A stretch of 64,000 nt of DNA from Aquilonibacter sp963703325 (lineage in GTDB: Bacteria > Vulcanimicrobiota > Vulcanimicrobiia > Vulcanimicrobiales > Vulcanimicrobiaceae): NCBI GenBank assembly GCA_963703325.1, contig OY969805.1:2294001-2358000 (forward strand). Direction: 5' to 3'. Positions 14,834 to 22,360 of the stretch are shown here, piece after piece (the stretch's first letter is position 1; each line of letters opens with the position of its first letter). The notes below the pieces were generated by a model. It was not told where the DNA came from. It did not search any database and was given only the letters and a program-made list of their open reading frames with translations. The position numbers were made by a program, and so were the translations under genes.

Positions 14834-16468
14834 GTGAATTTGGCCTGGAACACGCGCCGGCGGCGCAAGCACGAGCGCTTGGCGCGCATCTCCGGCCTCG
14901 TCCGCGATGGACGCTTTGCCACAGGCGACGCAACCGCAGTCTTGCAAGAGTTGATCGAACCGGGCGACCGGGTCTGCCTCGAGGGCAACAATCAGAAACA
15001 AGCCGACTTTCTTTCGCGCACGCTTGCGACGCTCGATCCGCAGCGTACCCACGATCTGCACCTGCTCATTTCGGTCATCGGCCGGCCCGAGCACATCGCG
15101 CTGTTCGAGCGCGGCATTGCATCGCAGGTTGATTTTTCGTATTCCGGACCGCAATCGCTGCGGCTTGCGCAGCAGGTGGCTGACGGACGCGTGCGCGTGG
15201 GCGCAATTCATACCTATCTCGAGCTCTTCGCCCGCTACTTCGTTGACCTGACACCCGACATCGCGCTCATCGCCGCCGACGAAGCGGATGCCGACGGGAA
15301 TCTCTATACCGGTCCAAACACCGAAGAAACACCGACGATCGCCGAGGCGACCGCGTTTCGCGACGGAATCGTCATCGCGCAGGTCAACCGTCTCGTCGAT
15401 CGCTGCACCCGCGTGGACATTCCGGGTGATTGGGTCGATCTGGTCGTCGTCGCCGATCGGCCCTACGAGATCGAGCCGCTCTTCACACGCGACCCCGAGC
15501 TAATCGACGACGTGCAGGTGCTCATGGCAATGCTCGTCGTGCGCGGCATCTACGAACGCCACCGCGTGCGAAGCCTCAATCACGGCATCGGGTTTGACAC
15601 CGCCGCCATCGAGCTGATCTTGCCCACGTACGGCGAGCGCCTGGGTTTGCGCGGTGAGGTTTGCACGCATTGGGTGCTCAATCCGCACCCGACCCTCATT
15701 CCCGCCATCGAAAGTGGTTGGGTGCGCAGCGTTCATTGTTATGGCGGCGAGCTGGGTATGGAGCGCTATGTCGCGGCGCGTCCTGACGTGTTCTTCACCG
15801 GCCGTGACGGATCGCTGCGCTCCAATCGCGCGTTTTGCCAAGCCGCGGGCCTCTATGCTACCGACCTCTTCATCGGCTCCACCCTGCAGATCGATCGCGA
15901 CGCGAATTCCTCGACCGCCACGCTCGGTCGAATCGCCGGATTCGGCGGTGCGCCGAATCTCGGCAGCGACCCGCGCGGCCGCCGGCATACGAGTGTTCCC
16001 TGGCTCGAGATGACGTCGTCAGATGAAGAAGTGCGGCGCGGGCGTAAGATTGTGGTGCAACTCGTTGAGACCTTTCAAGAGAGCGGGATTCCCACGTTCG
16101 TCGAGCGACTCGATGCGATCGAGCTCGGACGAGCTGCGGGATTGCCGATCGCGCCCGTTATGATCTACGGCGACGACGTGACGCACGTTGTTACAGAAGA
16201 GGGCATCGCGTATCTCTATCGCGCGCGCGATATCGACGAGCGGCGCGCGGCGCTTGCAGCGATTGCGGGCGTAACAAAAATCGGTCTCGGCGCCGACGAG
16301 CAGCGAACGCAAGCGCTGCGCGCTTCCGGCGTGGTGGCGTTTCCCGAAGATCTCGGCGTTCGTCGTAACGAGGCAAATCGCACCTTGCTTGCGGCGCGTT
16401 CCGTGCGCGATCTGGTCGAATGGTCGGGCGGCCTTTACGATCCGCCCAAGCGCTTTAGGAGTTGGTGA
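14834..16468 (+). CDS. mdcA: malonate decarboxylase alpha subunit (acetyl-S-ACP:malonate ACP transferase)
   Basis: Transfers the acyl carrier protein from acetyl-ACP to malonate, giving malonyl-ACP and acetate. The 544-residue product matches MdcA along its whole length, with LEGNNQKQADFLSRTL near residue 49 and FGGAPNLGSDPRGRRH near residue 372. GTG 14834 is used. It heads the mdcA-C-D-E-GB-H operon, overlapping mdcC by one base. The set lacks MadB and biotin genes, so this is the soluble, biotin-independent enzyme. No mdcLM or mdcF transporter and no mdcR regulator are in the window. Confidence 0.93.
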   Translation: MNLAWNTRRRRKHERLARISGLVRDGRFATGDATAVLQELIEPGDRVCLEGNNQKQADFLSRTLATLDPQRTHDLHLLISVIGRPEHIALFERGIASQVDFSYSGPQSLRLAQQVADGRVRVGAIHTYLELFARYFVDLTPDIALIAADEADADGNLYTGPNTEETPTIAEATAFRDGIVIAQVNRLVDRCTRVDIPGDWVDLVVVADRPYEIEPLFTRDPELIDDVQVLMAMLVVRGIYERHRVRSLNHGIGFDTAAIELILPTYGERLGLRGEVCTHWVLNPHPTLIPAIESGWVRSVHCYGGELGMERYVAARPDVFFTGRDGSLRSNRAFCQAAGLYATDLFIGSTLQIDRDANSSTATLGRIAGFGGAPNLGSDPRGRRHTSVPWLEMTSSDEEVRRGRKIVVQLVETFQESGIPTFVERLDAIELGRAAGLPIAPVMIYGDDVTHVVTEEGIAYLYRARDIDERRAALAAIAGVTKIGLGADEQRTQALRASGVVAFPEDLGVRRNEANRTLLAARSVRDLVEWSGGLYDPPKRFRSW

Positions 16469-16761
16469 TGATCGAGACGCTGACGTACGAGTTTCCCGCC
16501 ACGCAATCCGTCGACCATCGTTCGCACGTCGGCGTCGTGGCCTCGGGAAACTGCGAAATTCTCCTCGAGCCGTCGAGCGATCGGCGTTCGGCCGTCGTCG
16601 TGCGCACGAGTGTGAGCGGATTCGACGGAACGTGGCAAGCGGTGCTCGGCCGATTCTTTGCGCGCAATCCGGTTGCGGTCGCGATCGAGATCAATGATTT
16701 CGGCGCAACGCCGGCGGTTGTTGCGCTGCGCCTGGAGCAAGCCTTGGAGAGCGCACAATGA
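16468..16761 (+). CDS. mdcC: malonate decarboxylase acyl carrier protein (delta subunit)
   Basis: A 97-residue carrier protein that holds the 2'-(5''-phosphoribosyl)-3'-dephospho-CoA prosthetic group. The likely attachment serine is S26 in VGVVASGN. The conserved INDFGATPAVVALRLEQAL C-terminus confirms MdcC. ATG 16468 has AGGAG 6 bases upstream and overlaps the mdcA stop. Its stop overlaps the mdcD start. Confidence 0.92.
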   Translation: MIETLTYEFPATQSVDHRSHVGVVASGNCEILLEPSSDRRSAVVVRTSVSGFDGTWQAVLGRFFARNPVAVAIEINDFGATPAVVALRLEQALESAQ

Positions 16762-17567
16762 CCGCGCTGCTTTTGACGGAGTCGTTCGCCGAACGCGGAG
16801 CGCGCGAGCGCGCGCGGGCGTTGCTCGACGCGCAAAGCTTTCGCGAGCTGCTCGGACCATTTGAACGAATCGCGTCGCCCTATCTCGCCGCGCAGGGCGT
16901 CGTGCCGCAGTCAGACGACGGTACGGTGGTTGCACGCGGAACGATCGGCGGCGTGCGAGCTTGCGTCGTAGCCACCGACGGCCGTTTTCTCGGCGGCTCG
17001 ATCGGCGAGATCGGCGGATCGAAAATTGCCGGCGCGCTGGAACTCGCGCGGCGCGACGCGGAACGCGGCACGCCGACGCGCGTGGTGCTTGCGCTCGATA
17101 CCGGCGGTATCCGATTGCAGGAAGCCAACTTAGGCATTCTCGCCGTGTCGGAAATCTGCGACGCGATCGTCGCGCTACGCGAATTAATGCCGGTCGTTGC
17201 GGTGATCGCTGGGCGCGTCGGCGTCTACGGCGGCCTTTCGCTCTCGACCGCGCTGTGCAGCGAGATCATCGTCAGCGAAGGCGCGCGCGTGGGGCTCAAT
17301 GGCCCCGACGTCGTCGAAACCGAATCGGGGATCGACGAGATGGATTCATCGGATCGCCCGCTCATTTGGCGCGTCACCGGCGGACGGCAACGCTTTGCGC
17401 AAGGGTTTGCAAGCGAATTGGTGAGTGACGACGTCCCCGCCATTCGCGCAGCGGTCGAGCGCGCGTTTGAAGCGCCGCGTGAACTGCGCCCGCTCGTTGC
17501 GCAGCCGTTCCCCGATCCGCGACTCGATCTCGTTGCGTTCTTGCGCGCGATGGAGATCGAGCCGTGA
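16758..17567 (+). CDS. mdcD: malonate decarboxylase beta subunit
   Basis: With MdcE it decarboxylates malonyl-ACP to acetyl-ACP. A 269-residue carboxyltransferase/crotonase-fold protein with LALDTGGIRLQEANLG near residue 113 and a glycine-rich GRVGVYGGLSLSTALCSEI segment near residue 152. It overlaps both neighbours by 4 bases, indicating translational coupling. Confidence 0.92.
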   Translation: MTALLLTESFAERGARERARALLDAQSFRELLGPFERIASPYLAAQGVVPQSDDGTVVARGTIGGVRACVVATDGRFLGGSIGEIGGSKIAGALELARRDAERGTPTRVVLALDTGGIRLQEANLGILAVSEICDAIVALRELMPVVAVIAGRVGVYGGLSLSTALCSEIIVSEGARVGLNGPDVVETESGIDEMDSSDRPLIWRVTGGRQRFAQGFASELVSDDVPAIRAAVERAFEAPRELRPLVAQPFPDPRLDLVAFLRAMEIEP

Positions 17568-18361
17568 GTGCGAGCGTACGCGGACGAGTATGGCTCGAAC
17601 GGTTGACGGGCGGCGCAAAGCCGATGGGCGGGCTGCCGCCATCGGTTTTGGCAGCCGACACATCGATCGACGGACACGCGGTGCGCGCGATTACCGTCGT
17701 CCCCGATCTAAACGGGCGCTTCGCGCGGGCCCGTAACGGTGAGATGGGCATCGACGAAGGCTTCGGTGTCGCAGCGGCCGTGACGGGCACCCCCGCGGGC
17801 AGCGCAATTCTCGCGATCGTCGACGTGCCCGGACAGGCGTTCGGCACGCGTGAAGAAGCGGTCGGATTGCAGCGCGCGCTTGCCGCTTCGACCGGCGCAT
17901 ACATCCGCGCCCGGCGCGGCGGCCATCCGGTGCTTACGCTGGTTGTCGGGAAAGCGATCTCGGGCGCATTTTTGGCGCACGGGCTGCAAGGAGGATGGAT
18001 CGGCGCACTCGATGTCGGCGATATTGAAATCCACGTGATGTCGGAGGCTGCTGTGGCTCGCGTGACGCGGATGGAGCGCGACGATTTGGTGCGCGTGGCC
18101 AAAGAGATTCCCGCGACGGCGCGCGACATTCGGACCTTTGCGACGTTTGGCGCGATCGATCGCATCTTTGCGGTAGGCGATCCCGATGCGCCAAGTGATG
18201 CCGAGGTCGACGAGGTGGTGCGCACGCTGGCCGAGGTTTTGCGAACGCCCGAGCTCGGCCGTCGCAATCCGGTCGATCGCTTGAATGCTCCGGCCGCGTT
18301 AGCGACGCGTGCGCTCGCGCGTCGCGTGCGCAGCGCACTGCAGGCGCAGTGGGATGCATGA
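17564..18361 (+). CDS. mdcE: malonate decarboxylase gamma subunit
   Basis: Second half of the decarboxylase core, 265 residues. Segments such as VDVPGQAFGTREEAVGLQRAL and LVVGKAISGAFLAHGLQ match MdcE. GTG 17564 overlaps the mdcD stop. The last 8 bases overlap the start of the mdcG-mdcB fusion. Confidence 0.92.
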   Translation: MSASVRGRVWLERLTGGAKPMGGLPPSVLAADTSIDGHAVRAITVVPDLNGRFARARNGEMGIDEGFGVAAAVTGTPAGSAILAIVDVPGQAFGTREEAVGLQRALAASTGAYIRARRGGHPVLTLVVGKAISGAFLAHGLQGGWIGALDVGDIEIHVMSEAAVARVTRMERDDLVRVAKEIPATARDIRTFATFGAIDRIFAVGDPDAPSDAEVDEVVRTLAEVLRTPELGRRNPVDRLNAPAALATRALARRVRSALQAQWDA

Positions 18362-19754
18362 TCGCCTGCGTCCACACGATCTCGTTCGACTAACGCCGCG
18401 CGCGGTGGCGCGTATCGGATCGCACGCGCCGGCATGGATCGCACAGAGTCTGCAACGCGCGCCCTGGGCCGCGGTGCGGCGTGCGCACGTTACCGGCGGC
18501 GTTGCCGTCGGCATCCGCGGCGCGCGGCGCGAAGAACGCTTCGCAACGGTCGTACAAGCCGACGAGATCTCCGAGCGCCTGACGCCGGAGATGTTGAACG
18601 ATTGCGTACCGGCCCGGCACCACGGCGCCTTTGATGCGTTGAACGTCGTGCTGCGCGAAGCGCAGCGGCGGGGACTGGCCATCGGACCGATCGGTGCCGC
18701 CGGCTTCGAACTTGCGACCGGCGTTGCCGCGCTGCACGAGCAGAGCGACCTCGACGTGCTGGTGCGCAGTCAGCCGGGCGACGCGGCGCTCCCGTCGCTC
18801 GCGCGCGCGATCGCGGCCTTACCGGTGCGCGTCGACGTCGAGATCGCGTTCGCCGACGATTATGGTGCGGCGCTGGTCGAAGCTGTTCGCGGCGGCGATT
18901 TATTGGTCAAGACGCCCGGCGGCCCGCGGATCTTACCGGCATTTTCTCCCGCGCACGCGGCAGTGCAAGCGCTGCGTGCGGAAGCGGAACTGACGCCGAA
19001 GCCCGCTCTGGTCGATCGGCGCGGCAGCGGTGCGCACGACGATCTCTCGCTCGATTTGCTGCTCGGCTCGGCGCAGTCGTTGGGCCCGGCGTTCGGCGCC
19101 GTCGATGCCGCCGCACGCGGCGCGCAACCCGATACTGCGTTGCGCGAGCGGCTCGGCGCGATCGGCCGCGAAGCGGAAGACGCGATGCTCCGTGCGAGCG
19201 GCGGCGTCAATACCCACCGCGGCGCGATTTGGTCGCTCGGACTCCTCGTCGCTGCGCACGCCATGACCGAGTCGCGCGATCCGATCGCGCTCGCGCACAC
19301 GGCGTCGACGCTGGCGCGGTTGCCCGATGCCGAACGCGGTGTGCTCGTTTCGCACGGCGCTCGCGCGCGAACGCGCTACGGCGTGCGCGGTGCGACCGGC
19401 GAAGCGGAGGCGGGATTCCCGCACGTCGTCCGTGTGGCGCTGCCGGCGCTGCGGGCCGCACGTGAACGCGGCGCGAGCGAGGCGATTGCGCGTATCGACG
19501 CCTTACTGCACATCATGCGCACCCTCGACGATACCTGCGTCTTACATCGCGGCGGTGAACCGGCATTACACGCCGCGCAATCCGGTGCAGCAACGGTGAT
19601 CGAGGCCGGCGGCATCGGCGTGGAGCGAGGCATGCGCGCGTTCGAGGCGCTGGAATCGTCGCTGCTCGCGCTCCGTGCGTCGCCCGGCGGCGCAGCCGAT
19701 CTGCTCGCCGCGACGCTGTTCCTCGATTCGATCGAGCGCGGCTCGTGGGCGTGA
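18354..19754 (+). CDS. fused MdcG-MdcB: holo-ACP synthase and triphosphoribosyl-dephospho-CoA synthase
   Basis: A 466-residue fusion of the two prosthetic-group enzymes of malonate decarboxylase. Residues about 1-205 match MdcG (phosphoribosyl-dephospho-CoA transferase), with RLRPHDLVRL at the start and the nucleotidyltransferase-like HEQSDLDVLVR near residue 130. Residues about 215-466 match the CitG/MdcB family, with GSGAHDDLSLDLLLGSA and ASGGVNTHRGAIWSLGLL. These are usually separate genes. The fusion would couple synthesis and transfer of the cofactor. ATG 18354 overlaps mdcE by 8 bases. The reading frame is uninterrupted. Confidence 0.88.
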   Translation: MHDRLRPHDLVRLTPRAVARIGSHAPAWIAQSLQRAPWAAVRRAHVTGGVAVGIRGARREERFATVVQADEISERLTPEMLNDCVPARHHGAFDALNVVLREAQRRGLAIGPIGAAGFELATGVAALHEQSDLDVLVRSQPGDAALPSLARAIAALPVRVDVEIAFADDYGAALVEAVRGGDLLVKTPGGPRILPAFSPAHAAVQALRAEAELTPKPALVDRRGSGAHDDLSLDLLLGSAQSLGPAFGAVDAAARGAQPDTALRERLGAIGREAEDAMLRASGGVNTHRGAIWSLGLLVAAHAMTESRDPIALAHTASTLARLPDAERGVLVSHGARARTRYGVRGATGEAEAGFPHVVRVALPALRAARERGASEAIARIDALLHIMRTLDDTCVLHRGGEPALHAAQSGAATVIEAGGIGVERGMRAFEALESSLLALRASPGGAADLLAATLFLDSIERGSWA

Positions 19755-19767
19755 GCGCAGCGCACTC

Positions 19768-20685
19768 GTGTTAGCGTTGCTCTTTCCCGGGCAGGGATCG
19801 CAGTATCCGGATATGTTTGCGCGCATCGCAAGCGATCCGTTTGCGGACCCGGTGTTTGACGAAGCCGACGCTGTTCTTGGTTATGATACACGCGCGCGCG
19901 ACGACGTGGTGTCGCTTGCGTCGACGGTGAACGTGCAGCTCGGATTGCTGATCGCCGGGGTTGCGTCGGCGCGGTCGCTCGAGGCGCACGGCGTTGCGCC
20001 CGATGCGGTCGCCGGTCATTCGGTCGGGGGCTTCGCAGCAGCCGTAATCGCTCACGCGATGGGCTTTGCCGATGCGCTCTATGCCGTGGCGGAGCGCGCG
20101 CGCACGATGGAGCAACTCTTCCCATCGGGATATGGCATGGGCGTGATCGCCGGACTCCCCGAGCGCGCCGTGCGTGATATCGTGCAGCGGGTCGCCCGTG
20201 ACGATGCACCGGTCTATGTTGCCAACGTCAACGCCCCGACGCAATGCGTGATTGCCGGCGAGAGCGTGGCCGTCGGTACCGCGCTCGAAGCGGGTGCTGA
20301 CGCGGGAGCGCGCCGTGCCGATCGGCTCGACGTTGCCGTGCCGTCGCACTGTCCGTTGCTCGCGCCGGTGCAAGCGCGCCTCGAAGAAGTGCTTGCGCAG
20401 ATCGAGATTCGCGATCCGCAGATCACGTATGTCGGCAGTGTCGGTCCGCGGGTGATTCGCGACGCACGCGCCTTACGCCACGATCTCGCCGCCGGCGTCG
20501 CACACGAAGTACGGTGGCACGACGCCACGACGCTGCTGGTGGAGATGGGCGTCACAACGATGATCGAAACAATCCCCGGGCACGTCCTCACCGACCTAAC
20601 TCGCGCCGCATTTCCGCGCCTGCGTGTGATTGCGCTCGACGATACCGGCGCGCAATCGGCCGCAGCCTTTGCCCGCCGTGCCTGA
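19768..20685 (+). CDS. mdcH: malonate decarboxylase malonyltransferase (malonyl-CoA:ACP transacylase)
   Basis: Loads malonyl from malonyl-CoA onto the carrier to prime the enzyme. The 305-residue product has LLFPGQGSQYPDM at the N-terminus, the nucleophile motif AGHSVGGFA near residue 87 and a late IETIPGHVLTDL, all FabD/MdcH features. GTG 19768 is the start that begins exactly at the domain. It ends 8 bases into the following Fpg-like gene. Confidence 0.9.
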   Translation: MLALLFPGQGSQYPDMFARIASDPFADPVFDEADAVLGYDTRARDDVVSLASTVNVQLGLLIAGVASARSLEAHGVAPDAVAGHSVGGFAAAVIAHAMGFADALYAVAERARTMEQLFPSGYGMGVIAGLPERAVRDIVQRVARDDAPVYVANVNAPTQCVIAGESVAVGTALEAGADAGARRADRLDVAVPSHCPLLAPVQARLEEVLAQIEIRDPQITYVGSVGPRVIRDARALRHDLAAGVAHEVRWHDATTLLVEMGVTTMIETIPGHVLTDLTRAAFPRLRVIALDDTGAQSAAAFARRA

Positions 20686-21568
20686 GCTGCCCGACATTAG
20701 CGCGTACATGCATGCGCTCCAATCGCGAATCGTGGGGGTGACGCTCGAGCGGGTGCGCATCGCAAAACCATTTGTGCTGCGCACCGTGGACCCGCCGCTG
20801 GCCGCAGCCGACGGTCAGCGCGTGCGCCAGTTGCGCCGGATCGGCAAACGGATCGCAATCGGGTTGGAAAACGACCTTTGGCTCGTGCTGCATTTAATGA
20901 TTGCGGGCCGCTTGCATTGGCGACCACCAAATGCGACGCTGGCGGGCCGCAATAGTTTGACGGCGTTCGATTTCCCCGATGGCGCGCTCGTGCTCACTGA
21001 AGCCGGCTCAAAGCGTCGCGCCTCGCTCTACGTTGTTCGCAGCGAAGGGGGCCTGCGCGCACTCGATCCGGGCGGCATCGACGTGTTCGCCGCCAGCCTC
21101 GACCAGTTTCGCACGGCGCTCTCGAAAGAAAATCGCACGCTCAAACGTGCCCTGACCGATCCCCGCGTCGTCGACGGTATCGGGAACGCGTATTCCGACG
21201 AAATCTTGCACGCCGCCGCGCTTTCGCCGATCGCGCTGACGCAGAAATTGACGCCAACTCAATGGGAACGCTTATATGCCGCGACTCGCGAGACGCTGCA
21301 AACCTGGATCGAGCGGCTGCGCGCCGAGGCCGAAGTTGCCTTCCCCGAACATGTCACCGCCTTCCGGCCCGACTTTGCGGTTCACGGCCGTTACGGCAAA
21401 CCGTGTCCCCGGTGCGGACGGAACGTTTCGCGCATTCGCTATGCCGACAATGAGACGAACTATTGCGCCGTCTGCCAGACCGGCGGGAAGCTGCTTGCCG
21501 ACCGCAGCCTCTCTCGGCTGCTCAAAGGCGACTGGCCCAAGACCCTCGACGAACTCGAACAGCTGTAG
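20678..21568 (+). CDS. Fpg/Nei-type DNA glycosylase
   Basis: Base-excision repair enzyme that removes oxidised bases and cleaves the backbone. After GTG 20678 the protein reads PELPDISAY, giving the catalytic Pro2 and Glu3. RIGKR near residue 51 supplies the conserved lysine. A C-terminal zinc finger has the spacing C-x2-C-x16-C-x2-C, starting at C243. At 296 residues it is slightly longer than usual. Whether it is MutM or Nei-like is not settled. Its start overlaps mdcH by 8 bases, so it is translated from the end of the malonate decarboxylase operon, an odd partnership. Confidence 0.85.
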   Translation: MPELPDISAYMHALQSRIVGVTLERVRIAKPFVLRTVDPPLAAADGQRVRQLRRIGKRIAIGLENDLWLVLHLMIAGRLHWRPPNATLAGRNSLTAFDFPDGALVLTEAGSKRRASLYVVRSEGGLRALDPGGIDVFAASLDQFRTALSKENRTLKRALTDPRVVDGIGNAYSDEILHAAALSPIALTQKLTPTQWERLYAATRETLQTWIERLRAEAEVAFPEHVTAFRPDFAVHGRYGKPCPRCGRNVSRIRYADNETNYCAVCQTGGKLLADRSLSRLLKGDWPKTLDELEQL

Positions 21569-21583
21569 GCCGACCGAACTCGC

Positions 21584-21613
21584 TTGGGGGGCCGAGAAGG
21601 GGCTGGTATACCA
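21584..21613 (+). promoter_or_regulatory. promoter with GntR-type operator over the -10 box
   Basis: TTGGGG (21584-21589), a 17-base spacer and TATACC (21607-21612). A perfect palindrome TGGTATACCA (21604-21613) covers the -10 box; another half-site, ATACCA, follows. The form TxGTATACxA is typical of operators of the FCD (FadR) subgroup of GntR regulators, and such a regulator is encoded directly downstream. Confidence 0.6.
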
Positions 21614-21650
21614 GATACCATATCCCACCTTTCCCCAGGAGGGCGTGGCA

Positions 21651-22331
21651 ATGGCGTTGGGTTTGGTCAGGCTCGAATCCGAAGCGAGCTTCGCGCAACG
21701 CGCGTATGCCGCGCTGCGCGCCGCCCTGCTCGAAATGAACATCTACGAGCGCGCCGACCAGGACCTTCGCTTGGACGAACGCGATCTCGCGAAACGCCTG
21801 GGCGTAAGCCGCACGCCGATTCGCGATGCGCTGGCTCGGCTCGAACACGAGGGCCTCGTCGAAAGCGTCCCGCGGCGCGGCTACTTCATCCTACGCAAGA
21901 ACCGTGATGAACTCGTCGAGATCATTCACGTTTGGGCGGCGCTCGAGAGCATGGCTGCGCGATTGATCACGCAACATGCCGCCGATGACGAGATCGCCTC
22001 GCTGCGCGCGATCTTTGCAACCTTCGAGAACGGTGCGTTGGCGGCAAAGCTCGATGAATATTCCGACGCCAACCTGGCCTTCCACGCGCGCATCATTGAC
22101 CTGGCTCGTTCGGTCACGCTCTCGCGTATGGCCGAAGGGCTGATGATTCACGTTCGCTCGATCCGGCACCGCACGATCGCCGAAGACCATCGCTTCGAAC
22201 GATCGATGGTCGATCACATGCAGATCATCGAAGCGCTCGAAGCGCGTGACGGCGAGCTCGCCGAGCGATTGGTGCGCGAGCATGCTTTAGGCTTGGCCGC
22301 ACACGTCGCGGCACACGTTCACGATATTTAA
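21651..22331 (+). CDS. GntR family transcriptional regulator, FCD subgroup
   Basis: A 226-residue regulator. The N-terminal winged helix-turn-helix contains LDERDLAKRLGVSRTPIRDALARLEHEGLV near residue 38. The C-terminal all-helical FCD ligand-binding domain has the metal-binding histidines in NLAFHARII, VRSIRHR and REHALG. ATG 21651 has AGGAGG 8 bases upstream. It heads the acid-catabolism cluster 22361-28157 and probably represses it, and itself, at the palindrome 21604-21613. Ligands of this subgroup are usually small organic acids. Confidence 0.88.
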   Translation: MALGLVRLESEASFAQRAYAALRAALLEMNIYERADQDLRLDERDLAKRLGVSRTPIRDALARLEHEGLVESVPRRGYFILRKNRDELVEIIHVWAALESMAARLITQHAADDEIASLRAIFATFENGALAAKLDEYSDANLAFHARIIDLARSVTLSRMAEGLMIHVRSIRHRTIAEDHRFERSMVDHMQIIEALEARDGELAERLVREHALGLAAHVAAHVHDI

Positions 22332-22360
22332 TCATCTATCGTTTTGAAAGGGTCCCGTCC

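Noticed and set aside
17374..18444. Long minus-strand reading frame opposite mdcD-mdcE
   Set aside because: Low-complexity Arg/Ser/Ala translation, antisense to coupled mdc genes.
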